A stretch of 64,000 nt of DNA. It comes from Boswellia sacra. Taxonomy: Eukaryota; Streptophyta; Magnoliopsida; Sapindales; Burseraceae. Each line of letters opens with the position of its first letter. Positions within the stretch are counted from its first letter, which is position 1. Where the stretch lies: positions 186,001 through 250,000 of the forward strand of contig SNVD02013723.1 of assembly GCA_013180625.2 (NCBI GenBank). Reading direction: 5' to 3'. The position numbers were made by a program, and so were the translations under genes. This document shows, piece by piece, positions 37,459-48,969 of the stretch. The notes beneath the pieces were generated by a model. The model saw nothing but the letters and a program-made list of their open reading frames with translations, was not told where the DNA came from and searched no databases.

Positions 37459-38831
37459 TGTTTACGCCTAAAATATACCATGGTTATTATAGTGGAAATT
37501 GAGGTGTTGAATTCACAATGAGGCTTTTGACAAAAGAGGTTAGTAAAACAAAAATACTAAAAAGATAATAAAGACATAAAAATTAACTTTGAAGTAATTG
37601 GTTATAAAGAGACTACAATGCATAATAATTGGAAAGAATCGATGATAATTAAGAGGTAAGGCATCAAGAATCACTTATATGTTTTGTAAATCTAATCCCC
37701 ACATTGATTTAATAATTATAACTCAATTAAAAATTTCACATCCCAAACAATCAATCGGAAAACATGTATCTGATATGCACAAACTATTTACAAGTAATAT
37801 TTACCAACAACATTCATCCTTACAATCCAAGAGCGACAATATATCAATTGACAATATTGCAGTAAAAGATTAACTCGTAAAACGAAACTACTAATAACAA
37901 TTATAATTCAACACGAATCACATAAAGAAAGCATGACTGAATTTATATGAAATTGAGAATTATATTTTCTGGATTAAAGAGAAATCACATGATGAGAAAG
38001 AGTTTAACACGTAAACAAACATACAAATTTTATAGCCCTTAAGGAAGAATCAAAGTAGAGAAATAGATAAACTACTCATACAAGTTCATCTCTAGCCTTA
38101 CCAAGAGTTATAGCCTAACCTACAATTCATTCCCATCATTTCTAAAGAGAAAATATAAGAGATAATTGTAATATACAATGATATAGTGGAATCCAAATGA
38201 TTTTTCTCCTCCTCCATTCAACTTCTCAAGTTGTCCTTATATAGGTGATTAAATGGAACTATTCTAGTATGAACCAATCTTCCATAGTCTCGACCACGAA
38301 ACCTTCCACCAACTTGCAGCACACTTTTTGCTACCAAAACGATTGAATTGTGGAAAACATGAAAGTTGTAACTTTTTGTCTCATCTTTCCATGTCCATCA
38401 GATTCATGTAATTTGGACAAGTCTTCTCTGAGATATGGTCAAAATACTGAATATGGGTCAGGTTGAGCAACAACTACAGTTTAGTTTTATTGTGTCTCAA
38501 TTTTGGCCCATCAAATATTGGATTTAACTTTTGATTGTGCTTCAATTTTGTGTGGGATTGAGTCATGTTACTCCAGGTTCAAGAATCTCTTCATTTTGAT
38601 TTATAGATTGAGAGTTACGTCTATTTTATTAAACCAGCATAAAGATTTCCATTAATCACAATTTAAGGACAACACTTTATTTCAAGATAAAGACTAAAAA
38701 AATTCAAAAGAAAACAAATGTAAAAGAGGCATAAGCAAAATAATTGGGCTAAAATATCATAAAATTTTTACAATATTAACAAATTAGCATTAATTATTTA
38801 TACCTAAGAGTGTATTTTCATGCGTTTATCA
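37459..38831 (-). repeat. 5' LTR of the gypsy element
   Basis: 1,373 bp. On the plus strand it begins TGTTTACGCC and ends GCGTTTATCA, so it has proper TG...CA ends. It would hold promoter and polyadenylation signals for the element on the minus strand. About 90% alike by eye to the other LTR. Confidence 0.87.
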
Positions 38832-39409
38832 CTGCCAACTCTAATATTCGATGTGTTCACAAAAATGTCCATATGTTGTTGTGGTTGCTCAAATGTTTTA
38901 GGGTTAGAAGTTCCAACGTGCTCCGTTGCATTAACAGTTTGTGGTCTCAATGTTTGCCTTGCACGATGCTCAACCTTAACATATAAAGCTGTGTATTCGG
39001 ACGGATGTTTTAAGCTATCTTCAATAAAAAAACCATAGTCCCGCTCTGTTCAGATTAGGAGAGGCCTAGCAGAATGATATATTGTAAACATGGCACCCAA
39101 CCTTAGCTTTGTCTACCAACCGTCTACCCTAATCATATCATATATCAATTGCAAAAACTCTAGGCAAGATGTATGTCTTGACAACCATAATGGAAAACCC
39201 ACTTTGCCCATGAAAATATGCTCAACACTAGGTAACACCTCCCATTTCCCACCATAGAGCAGTGCAAATCTAATATTATCCATCTGTGAAGCGCAACATG
39301 TCTACAAATTAGTGAAAATACAATAAAAAGCCAAAAAAACTCAAAATCGATCAAATAAGGCTATCCAGCCTAAAAATTTGATAGTACAACATTAAATTAA
39401 TCAAAAAGT

Positions 39410-39560
39410 CAAAGTAGATCGACGATGGTTCGACATGCTGATTCGACAAAACTTTGACAACGAGGTAAAAGTTTAACAGAAATTTGACAATTAGACATCA
39501 ATTTGACAATTGTTCAATGAATTGACAGTCAAATTGTCAAATTTTGAATTGACTGTCGAA
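39410..39560. repeat. Subterminal GTCAAA/GTCGAA repeat cluster of MULE1 (right)
   Basis: Short repeated motifs such as TTGACAATT, GTCAAATTGTCAAATT and GACTGTCGAATT, in both orientations, lie inside the right end. They are the counterpart of the cluster at 17,395-17,770. Confidence 0.55.
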
Positions 39561-39942
39561 TTTGACGACTAGTAATCACAGGTTCGGGTTTCGCCACAGA
39601 AAATGCGATTTTCAGACAACAAATTGATGAAAACTACCATAATAACTCTATTCCAGCCATTATTCATCTATTTCTACACATGTGGGATGAATTCCAAAGA
39701 ATAACTTGAGCTAATCATCTTAAAAAATTTTGTTTGAGCTAAGTTAGAGAGAACATTACCTTTCCAAAGCTTTATAACCCCAACTTTTGCCTTTTTTTGT
39801 TCAAATGGTAGGTTTTAGTGTATTATGTGATTGTATAACATTATTTCATTTAAATTCTTCCTTATTTTTGATTTGGAAGGAGTTAGAGAGAGAGAGTAAT
39901 GATGGTTAGAGTTAGTTAGAGAGAATTGTTACATGAGGGGCA

Positions 39943-40046
39943 AGTAGGTAAATTCCAGGGTTGAAGGCTAGTTTGTTGAAAAAAATTATGAGGGAGGCTA
40001 TTTTAAAAAAGGCCCCCAAATTGAGGGCTAATTGTGAAAATTTTCC
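39943..40046 (-). repeat. MULE1 right terminal inverted repeat
   Basis: Reverse complement of the left terminus over about 100 bp, ending GAAAATTTTCC at the flank. Confidence 0.85.
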
Positions 40047-40659
40047 AAAACAATAACATGAGATGAACAAAAAGAAGAAAGGAAATTTTCAGAAATGGGG
40101 CCCTTTTATTTTTAGCCTTACTCTTTAAATTTTTCAACCATATAGCCACCACCCTGTAAAATGATAACTATGCCCTCTTTTCAAATATTAACCCCTAGCC
40201 TTCTCCTCCCATCCCTCGCCCGTTTCATACATTGTCATTATCAAAACCATTTGATACACTCAATATCCTCTATTATTCAAAATTGATTTCATAATCAAAT
40301 CATCAAAGTGACAAAGAGAAGACTCAAATCAAATCAAATTGAAGATTCAATCACCATTTGGGACCACAATCAGGTATAGGTTTCCTTGCATTTATTTTCT
40401 TCTATTTTGTTCTTTTTCATTTGCGATATGAATCTTGCTTTTGTGTTGTTGAATATAGGTTTTGCTGATATGTTACATGCTCTTTGTAGAAACAGAAATG
40501 TAGTATGTAAGTTTGATTTCGTGTTTAGTGATTTTAAGGTTAAGTGGTTGTTATATATTGTTTTTTGTTGTTAGAAATGATATTAGGTGTTGGAAAATTA
40601 TTTGGATCTGATTTGATTTGGTTTTGGTTTACGTTTATGTCTTTGTCTAAAGGTTAAAG

Positions 40660-41100
40660 ATGATGGTTCGACCTCGTCGAACTATCAAACCACATCGAAC
40701 TGTCGAATTGACCACTGATTGATGTCAAAATGCATTGTCGAATTGTCTAAATGGCTAGTTATTGTGTTAAATTAATGTATTCCATCATCAAACTGTCGAA
40801 CTGTGGTGTTGTATCATATGGATGATGGTTAGATAGTTAAACCCTTTGCTTGAGAATCGTCAAACTATCGAACTTATTAGTCGAATTGTTAAGTACATGT
40901 CGAGTTGTCGAATTGCTTGTAATCTAGTTTAGGCCTATTTGATATTTTTCGAACTATCATAGAACTTATTACTAAAATCGTCGAACTATCAATTTTACAA
41001 ACAAACTTGTTGGTGTCATTATCAAATTGTATAACGTTTGTCAAATTGTCGAAATGATCAATTCGATAGTTTGATTTGTCTCTTATTGAGGTGTCAAATT
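40660..41100. repeat. Subterminal GTCGAA-type repeat cluster of MULE2
   Basis: Repeated TCGAACTATC, GTCGAATTG and similar motifs in both orientations, at the same relative place as in MULE1. Confidence 0.6.
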
Positions 41101-41178
41101 TTTAGACAGATTTTTTTGTCCATTTTAGACATGGGTTTCAAGTTCTAACCTATTGCATCCTTCATTTTAGGTTTATAC

Positions 41179-44165
41179 ATGGAGCCCTCGAAGTTGAGGA
41201 TTACTTTCGACCTGGAAACACCAAATTTTGCACATTTCGATGGGGTTATTATGACTATAGTGGGGTTGGATTGCATTGTAGTCTACAATAAGTTGAGCGA
41301 TAAATAGAAGAGGATCTTCAACAAGAAAAAAGGCTTTAAAGAGCTAATAAAGATCCATGAGCTAACTTTCCTAGGCAAATTGTTCCATTATGTTTTGTTA
41401 AATGAGCTGCAGACCTATGATATGGAGGACGAGGAGTTATGGTACTTTATGTATAGTAAGTTGTCGTGATTCCACTATTTTGTTTTGAGAAATGTATGAT
41501 ATGTTAAGTTTGTATTGATAGTGGAATTGTTGATCATGTAGGGAAAGCCATTAGATTGTCGAGACATGAGTTCGCCCTTATAACTGGGTTCAAGTACGGT
41601 ACAACGCCTAAGTTTTTTGAGAACCCAAAAAATCGCTTGCATGATAAATATTTGAAGAAATATTTTGTAGCCAGCAAGCATATGAAGATTATTCGATTCA
41701 AGAATTCAATTAGGTCTTTGGATTTTTGCAAGATTAAGATTCAGATGCAGTAAAATTGATTGCATATTGGGTGTTGAAGCGTTTGTTATTGGGCTCCAAT
41801 TAATTTGGATTACCTTGAATTGGTTGACGATTTGGATACATACAAGATTTGGATACGTCCAAGGAGTATCCCTAGGGTACATCAACATGTAGGGAGACCT
41901 ATAACAACCTTAATAATGGTATGTTAGACCAGGCCGATAAGTATCAAGAAAGGTTGACCTTAAAGGAAATACCTGAGAAGAAGAAGTACAAACTTTATGG
42001 ATGCTCCTATGCATCCTAGGTAATTATTTTGTATTTTTGTTTGTTATACGCTATTACGATTTTCAAGGAGTGTCTATTGTTTACATTTTGACGTTTGAAA
42101 TTTGTCTTTTATTGATGCAGATCTGGTTGTATGCATTTATTCATTTATGGGTTCATCGTACGCAAGGAAGGGCAATAATTTTAAAGATAAGATCCCTATA
42201 TTTTGAGGTGGACAAGCAGTAGTAGGCTTATCATAGTGGCTGAGGTGTTAAGAGATATGTTTGGTGGATAGTGATTGGTAAAGACATTTGAATTGTACAA
42301 TAAGTCGTGCAACGGTTTATGCACATCTCGAGCTTTGTTATCTAGCAGGGTGAGCCTATAGTCAGAGGCCGCAGAGTAGAACAATGACCTATATATCAAG
42401 AATCGGCACTGGATCCAAGGCCTGAGGGACACTTGTCGAGTGGGCCAAGGCCAATGAGCTATTATTGTCTATAGCTTTAAAGGCCCAAATGAAAGATAAG
42501 GAGAAGTAACCAACACTAACTAAACAGAAGGCACCAACTATTGAAATAGCTGAGGGACCTTCTGCCACTCAGTCTATACATACAGAGGGCCAGGTTAGTA
42601 TTTTATGAAGTGATTAAAAGTACATTGGATTAACAACTTCTATAATTATTTCTTATTCATGTGTATAATTATGTCTTGTAGCCCTCATCTCTCTTGGCGG
42701 TTATTCGGCATGAGTTTACAATCCATGCAGAAGGAAGCAATCCACTCAGCATCGATGCCCCAAAGTCATGGCCAATTGAATCCAAAAGATGCACTATTCT
42801 CTCGGCGATCGATGAGGTGGCTTATTTGTCATAGGTTAGTACCCCAGAGGTCCCAATCGTTCATTTATCCCAAGACGTACACAGTGACTTACCTAACAAT
42901 AGTTCTCGCATTCTTGGGTCACGACTGGTGACGTATCATATGGTAAAACTTTATATTGACAGAGTGCATCAGAAGGCCCAGGCACTATGTAGTGCGAACA
43001 CAGATCCTGTGTGAAGAGGCGGCGAGTGGAGCATTTGTCTCATGATGCTTGGTGCACTAACATCTTTATCTTTGAAATAGGAGTCTATGTTCGACCCATA
43101 TTTTGAGTTGTGCTACAATGCTTGGTGTGCTACCGGTCATCTACTAATCCAGTTTGGATCTTATTACTTTGGAGATGGAATGACCTCGTTCGTGGATATC
43201 ACTAAAGCTGGCTTATAGTTAGGGGATGATGTAGGTATCTTGTTTTCAACTATGGAACATCTTACCTTTAATTTCAAGTTGTACAAACTAATGTCATCGA
43301 CTTTATTTCTTTTGTAGCATATCAACACTCTTATATGTTTCCTTCTACTTAGGCAGAGCCACAGTCATAAAGCGATATCTCAGCGTTTCACAACCCTTAA
43401 TCATGGATTCTTTGGAAGTGACACCTTGGCATCACTTTAGATTTTTGCACTAACCTGTTTGCCTTTTCAATTAACATGGTGTAGTTTCTGGATAGTCTTA
43501 GATGGTTAGCACCTATGAAAAGTGCAGAGATAGCCTGCATAGCATCGCGTGAGAGCCACAGCTTTTTCGATACACAGATGGCCTCAATATTACCAATGGA
43601 TTCATGTGGTCTGAGGTTGATTATGTAAGTCGTAGAACAATTACTACTTGTCATCTCTATGCTAGATGTCATAACATCATACATAACGAATTTACATTTT
43701 ACTCTTGTAGGTATATACTTTAGCAAATGTTAGTGGTCAACATTGAGTACTGGCACGGATATCGTTTAAGGATCGAGAGGTCGATCTGTACGACGCACAG
43801 ATACTAGAGGACGTAGAGCACCATACTGAGTTGATTGACTACCGCATGCCTCTCACAGTCTTCACACCTCATCTCATAGAGACATCTATTCTCTTCTTAG
43901 ACCATACTGATGTCTCCCATAACACTACTCCATTTATCATCTTATGGGCTAGGGAGGTGGTCCCTCAGTAGCCTTCTAAAAGTGGTGCATGCGGTGTTTA
44001 AGTAGCTATATATGCGAAGCTACTCAGTTCTAGGGTTGGCACGGAGCTGATAGCACATGTTGATGAGGAGAGGCTGAGGAATTTAATGGCGATAAGGCAA
44101 TGGTATTTGGGGGGCATGGATCACATAGATACTTTTTGGAGGTACTCCTTGTAGGGGTGGCCCTA
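41179..44165 (+). pseudogene. Decayed Ulp1-like (C48) cysteine protease gene of MULE2
   Basis: The ATG at 41179 (MEPSKLRITFDLETP) follows an acceptor-like TTTTAG. The DUF1985-like part shows MEDEELWYF and, after an intron, GKAIRLSRHEFALITGF near 41,550. The catalytic region carries the His codon at 43741-43743 in GQH, followed directly by a TGA where MULE1 has Trp, an aspartate in DLYDAQILED, and SGACGV with the Cys codon at 43990-43992. Several other stops are present. The MULE1 copy shares the structure but has different lesions, so the two decayed independently. The 3' limit is approximate. Confidence 0.8.
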
Positions 44166-44561
44166 GGATGAGGGTTTTTGCAATATGCTTTACCAGATTC
44201 ATTAGTAGTATGTTTACACATGTTTATAGGCAGTCAACATTTGTGTATGGATTTTAGTTTTTTCATGATGCTGATGTACAATTTATATTACCATGCTAAC
44301 ATGACATACACCTAATGCACCCAATCATAAAGTACAAATCTAAAACATTAATCATAAACAAATATCACTTATACTGATAATAAGCACATCAAGTGCTTCA
44401 CTTGTGAGGCATCAATCATGAAGTACAAAACAAAAGTACATCTATCATAAAGTATAACTCTAAGCAAATACACCCAAACAAACTAAATCATAATAAAGTA
44501 CAACTCTAAAGTAAATTAATCACGAAGAACAATTCAACACAAATTCAATAAAAAAACCAAA

Positions 44562-47357
44562 TCAAGCTGCATTGGACGACCCCGCTCTATTAGCAATTGG
44601 GTGAAGAGGTATAGGATTCCTACTTGTATGTTTGTTGTGACCTCTTCCTCCATATCGGGAGCATGTCCACTGTTTGATTGTCTCACCCTCGGAAGGACGT
44701 CGCTGTGTGCATCATCGGCCTACTTAGACCCCATTGATAGGTGGGAGAACAACTTTTGATCTAATGTCATCTGGAACAACCCAATATGAACTTATTCCTA
44801 CTGGAATAACTGGTGAGGCATATGCCAGTACCAAATGTTCACTCTGGTATAATGGATTATAATAAAGGGCTAATAACTTCACACCTACAGAAGAGGCTAA
44901 CGACCTCACACCTTTATAACGACAAGCAGTGATAGCATGTTCATATGGTAACTGGTCGAAGTCAATTACCCTGGAAGTACATGTCTGCGCATAGAGGTCC
45001 ACGACGTCCACACTACTTTCCTAATACACGTGGTACAAGTGTGTACTAATCAGGGCCACACGAAGGTTGTTTGACTAATCTTTTCTTTTCGTTAGTGGTG
45101 CTTCAGTCCATTTTGTTAAACAGAAAAAGACTCAGTAGCTGCAAACTGTCGTTCATGAAATCACCCTTGTAAGACCTATTCCACAGAAGTATACATATCG
45201 TTAGCATAAAAGTAATGAATAGTACATAGTTATTAGGAAAACTAATGTCATCAACTAACCTGATGGTAGTATTCACAAATAAGGGTTATGCCCACTCCTT
45301 TAGATTCTTTCATTTGGTTATTTATAGAATTAGCAATGTTGATTATCAAGATGTTGTATCTAAGACTAAGAAAGTGACACCTTGCCCATTTACTTGGGTC
45401 AGCCTGAATTAGATACTCCATGGTGTCTTAACTGGTTGCCTCTAATTTGCTAAAAAAAACGATATAAGTTCACTTCACTGGAAGCTTTGGCTGCTTTATA
45501 AAGGCAGCATGGAGGTAGTTATTCCTGAACCTTGTCTTGAGATTATACTCAAGATAATGCATGTAAATCCCAAAAATGGCATACGGGATGTTAGACATGG
45601 CCCTAACAATGCTTTTGTATCGATCGACAATGATAACTAGGTTTTGGAAGGGTCCAATGACACCATTAAGCCTCAATGTGAACCAACCCCATGATTTGTC
45701 GCTCTCAGAACGACTGAATCCGATGGCTAAAGGAAAATTTCGATTTGTTGCCATCCATACATTGTGTTATGAATAATGTGCCCTTATACTTCACGTTCAA
45801 GAATGTGCGATCAACAGCCACAACAGGTCTGATTGAAGTGAGGAAACCACTAACTGATACACCTAGTGCTAAAAAATAATATTTGAAGTGGTTATCGGGA
45901 TCAAGTTCAAGTGTTGTCACTGTTCTAGTATTTTTTTGTTTAACCATATAGGAGTATGAAGGTAAAAGAGTATATGAATCTTTTGTGGTTCCATGAAGTT
46001 AATTCAAGACTGCCTCTTTTGTCTTTTGAGCCTTTTGGTAACTTATTGTGATGTGAAGGTCTTTTTGAACGTCCTCAATAATTTTTCCTGGATGATATAT
46101 TCTTTAAGCATTCACAAACTTTTCTTTAATATGTTTTCCGATGAGATCAACACTTCTTTGCCTATGTTCAGAATGAAGCCTAGCACCATCACATGTGTGT
46201 TTGTTGTTGAACATCTTCACTTGGAAGAAATTTGTGTCATTGACCTTCGTAGCTCTCAAATGCCATTTACAACATACTTTTGACAATCAACTTTGAACTG
46301 TGATTTTGATGACCTTGTTACCTTAAACTCAACCTTAAAATGTTGCAATGCCATATTCCCCAACTTATGACGAAATTTTTTTTTTTGTTTCCAAAAATTT
46401 GCCCCACCAATATTTTGCCACTATCAATGTCATGTTTGTCATGCTGAACTGCACATATGGATGGTGGTCATGGAGGCATGAACCAAAAGACATCCTTCGA
46501 TTCTTCGTAGGATGGCATCATTTCTCACATGGTTAGACGTACCGGTATCCATCCGACTTATGGGACTTGGAATAGGATTTGACAACCGCATTCCATCCAA
46601 ATCATTATCATCACTATCCTACCCTTTTCGCTTTTGACATATGGTTGCCCATTTGCCGCATCTTCAAAATTTTCTCCCTTATTATCCATATATACCTTCG
46701 TAACTATCCCTTACTCTTGACACCTCTTCAAGTTCTTCTTTGAGGCTGTCGAGGCTATAAGCAACATCAACCCCGAAAGAACTACTCCATCCTACATTAA
46801 GATCTCCAACATTAACACTAATGCCTCTAACACCACAATCACAATGAAAATTAGCATCACAACAAGCATTGACATCAACACCAACATTAACATCACCATC
46901 AACATTAAAAGCATCGTCAACATTCATAGAGGACAAATTACAGTAACTACAGTGTCGATGTTGCTCAAATACCTCCCTTTTTTAGGTTTCAACATGCATT
47001 GTTGGATCAACAATGGCTGGTATAGTTCTTTGATTGACTTGCCGCTCAACTCAATATATAATGCTGTGTATTCATTCAAATGTTTCAAACTGTCTCCAAT
47101 AAAAATGTATAGTCACGTTTATTTTTTTATGGGGAGAGGCCTAACATACCTCCTAAATCATACTGAGCACTCAATTTGAACCTTGTTCTACAGAAATCTA
47201 TCCTAAGTTCCTGGCACATCAATTGCAAAAATTGTTCCTAAGAAATCTCTTTCAGAATCAATAATAACAAACGCTCTCTGCCCATATAAACATAATTCTC
47301 GTTAGGTAGAACCTCCCAATTTCCACTAATGAATATAGCAAATCCAATAACGTCCAT
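44562..47357 (-). pseudogene. Decayed MURA-type transposase gene of MULE2
   Basis: Minus-strand reading from 47357 (MDVIGFAIFISGNWEVLP) to a TGA at 44562-44564. An acidic or low-complexity region (46.7-46.94 kb) is followed by a zinc-binding segment (CCKWHLRATKV with HTCDG, 46.1-46.3 kb). The transposase core has RPVVAVDRTFLNVKYKGTLF with the first catalytic Asp and IIVDRYKSI with the second. The SWIM finger has TCTS and LPYEHAITAC, where the expected Cys before EH is Tyr. A final CCHC knuckle is partly lost (CSRYGGRGHN). Frame changes and stops break it into at least five pieces. It is convergent with the Ulp1-like gene. Confidence 0.83.
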
Positions 47358-47864
47358 GTGTGAAGTTAAACATGTCCAAAATTTAGTGAAAATACATAAA
47401 AGCCAAAATGGTCGAAAATAGGCTTCTCTGTCCAAAAATTCGACCCGATTTACAAAAAATTGCATAAAACAAGTTTTTCAAAAATGAAATTACAGAAACA
47501 ATCTAAATATATCTATTTCAGCCATTATTCATCTATTTCTACACATATAACATGAATTTTTACGTTCAAAACATGATAAAATGTATAAGGAAGGATTTGG
47601 AGCTTAGTTAGAGAGAAACATTATCTTTATATCTTTTTAAAGCTCTCCAGATCCCTTTTTTACCTTTTTTTTATGTTTAAGTCGTTAAATACAGAGTTTC
47701 TATTATTGTATTTTATTTTTTTTAATTTTGAGCTGGTTTAGGAGTTGAAAGAGTTAGAGGGAGAGTTAAGGAAGTGGTTAAATATTAGCTAGAGAAGTTA
47801 TTTTATATGGGGACATTTAGGTAATTTAGGCTGATCGGTGGCTAGTGTGCTGGAAAGATTTGGG

Positions 47865-48727
47865 ACGAAGAAAAGATGCTGGACCGACAGGGGCTCTCAT
47901 GGGGCTAGTAAGAGATCTTTCAAACTCTTGTTCACACCCTTTATTCTTCCCATGAGCTCCTTTTATCATTCCAGAAGCCCTCTTTTTCTTATCCCAAGTA
48001 ACACTTTTTCTTCTTCAAACTCCAATTATAACCTCGCAATCTGATCCAAAATTAAGGGTCGAAGCTATTCCCCAAAATTATATCTAAAATCTTTAACTTC
48101 AACCTTGTATGAAACCTTTGTGTCTATGCAACTTTACTATGGAATAATGCTAAAATTCCCATTTCTCACTAAAGTTCATATTACTAGACTCTGAAAGCAA
48201 AATCAAAAGATATGATACGAAATGATGGGATTTTTACGTACGTTTAAAACATTTTAAGTATGAAAGGATTATACGATGAAATAGATGTTGTTGTAATTAA
48301 TGATTAAAAAAACAGAAGTTCCACATGTAAGATGGTAAGAAGTTTCTTCACAATAAAGCAGCCACTTGGCAGTGACTTGTAACGCCAAGAACTCATCAAG
48401 CAGTGACAAGTGACAAGCCGCCAGATATCATCACTTATCCGCCATATGAAGTTAAAGCAGAGCCCATGTGTCCCTGGCAGATTGTAGGCTGGGCTCCATC
48501 CTCAGTCCCGAGCGTGGACAATTGTTGCTGGACACTTGTCGCCCTTTACGAGTATCCACTGCATCGTGCCTCTGCGCTTCTTTCTTTTATCTTATTATTT
48601 CTATCATTCCAATGCAATCACCCTCTCTCTGTTTGTTTCTCATTCATTCATGACTCTTGTACAATTGCTTTGTGACACTTACGCTCTATGTAGGGTCAAG
48701 CTACAAATTATGTTAAAAGTTTTTCAT
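47865..48727. other. Intergenic region between MULE2 and the hairpin locus
   Basis: No recognisable gene. The open frame at 47,838-48,044 crosses the MULE2 edge and has no family. 48.36-48.72 kb is less AT-rich than its surroundings and may be promoter DNA for the locus downstream. Confidence 0.5.
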
Positions 48728-48735
48728 TATAAATA
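48728..48735 (+). promoter_or_regulatory. Strong TATA box upstream of the hairpin
   Basis: TATAAATA is a near-ideal plant TATA box. Transcription would start near 48,760, some 60 bp before the hairpin stem. No long reading frame follows, so a non-coding transcript is plausible. Confidence 0.5.
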
Positions 48736-48822
48736 GAGCAAGCAATGAAGTAATCCTCATTCTCCACCAACATAGGTTAGATTGGAATGTGTAAGGTTAG
48801 ATGGGAATGTGTATTTGCTACG

Positions 48823-48923
48823 CAAGGTTAAGGTTTCAGGCGCACGCTGTCGTGGCACCATCAAAACTTGCCAAAGGAATGATGGTGCCATGCTGTGTGC
48901 GTCTAAAATGCTTAATCTTAATC
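48823..48923 (+). ncRNA. MicroRNA-precursor-like hairpin
   Basis: Two arms pair over about 40 nt around an 18-nt loop (48863-48880). The left arm, 48823-48862, includes GCGCACGCTGTCGTGGCACC. The right arm, 48881-48923, includes GATGGTGCCATGCTGTGTGC. Ten consecutive pairs sit next to the loop. Most further differences are G-U wobbles, with one small bulge in the inner stem and looser pairing outside. The size and the TATA box upstream fit a plant MIRNA gene. I do not recognise a known miRNA in either arm. The alternative is a small palindromic transposon relic, but no terminal duplication is seen. Confidence 0.45.
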
Positions 48924-48969
48924 TTTACATAACTAGATTGATTGATTGTGTCACAACTAATCCCTGCAA

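Larger units (their letters stand above)
25234..38831 (-). mobile_element. Ty3/gypsy LTR retrotransposon, 13.6 kb, defective and nested in MULE1
   Basis: Two direct LTRs (25234-26645 and 37459-38831) bound an internal region read on the minus strand in the order gag, protease, reverse transcriptase, integrase, which is the Ty3/gypsy order. The flanks TCGCC and CTGCC are a weak 5-bp duplication (3 of 5). On either side the sequence continues one MULE transposase gene. The element is defective: all genes carry stops or frameshifts, RNase H is deleted, a LINE interrupts the leader, and the 3' non-coding region holds a LOG gene copy. The LTRs differ at roughly one base in ten by eye over their first 300 bases, so the insertion is old. 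Confidence 0.88.
21416..39283 (-). pseudogene. Decayed MURA-type transposase gene of MULE1, split by two retroelements
   Basis: Read on the minus strand, the N terminus starts at 39283 (MDNIRFALLYGGKWEVLP) and runs to 38832, where the gypsy element intervenes. Coding resumes at 25233 with a zinc-binding WRKY/FLYWCH-like segment (CKWHLRATKV, then HTCEG). It is broken again by the solo LTR at 24011-22460 and continues through a SWIM-type zinc finger (21.7-21.9 kb) and a zinc knuckle (CSKCKGKGHN) to the stop at 21416-21418. The first DDE-region block, RPVVTVGDTFL, has the aspartate displaced relative to MULE2 (RPVVAVDRTFL). There are many stops. The gene would have supplied the transposase that cuts and joins the element ends. 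It is convergent with the Ulp1-like gene. Confidence 0.82.
16767..40046. mobile_element. MULE1: Mutator-like element with Ulp1-like gene, disrupted by later insertions
   Basis: Terminal inverted repeats of about 100 bp start GGAAATTTTTTACAATCAGC on the left and, read inward on the other strand, GGAAAATTTTCACAATTAGC on the right. The flanks AAAAGAATA (16758-16766) and AAAACAATA (40047-40055) form a 9-bp duplication matching at 8 of 9. Inside are two convergent decayed genes: a Ulp1-like cysteine protease on the plus strand and a MURA-type transposase on the minus strand. This pairing is known from plant MULEs of the Kaonashi/CUMULE kind. The transposase half is split by a solo LTR and by a 13.6-kb gypsy element. 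Without these insertions the MULE would be about 8 kb, like MULE2. Confidence 0.88.
40081..47864. mobile_element. MULE2: second Ulp1-bearing Mutator-like element, 7.8 kb
   Basis: Same arrangement as MULE1 without inserted retroelements: a Ulp1-like gene on plus and a transposase gene on minus, convergent. The left end reads GGAAATTTTCAGAAATGGGG, related to the MULE1 terminus. The right end matches the left inverted repeat up to about 47,864, but the outermost 40 bases are not recognisable. AAGAAGAAA (40072-40080) and ACGAAGAAA (47865-47873) could be a 9-bp duplication (8 of 9). It starts only 34 bp beyond MULE1. Confidence 0.78.

Noticed and set aside
47838..48044. Open frame of 68 codons at the MULE2 edge
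   Set aside because: It crosses the element border, has no known domain and no splice context.
48863..48880. miR399-like decamer TGCCAAAGGA
   Set aside because: It sits in the loop of the hairpin, not in a stem arm, and the rest does not match miR399.
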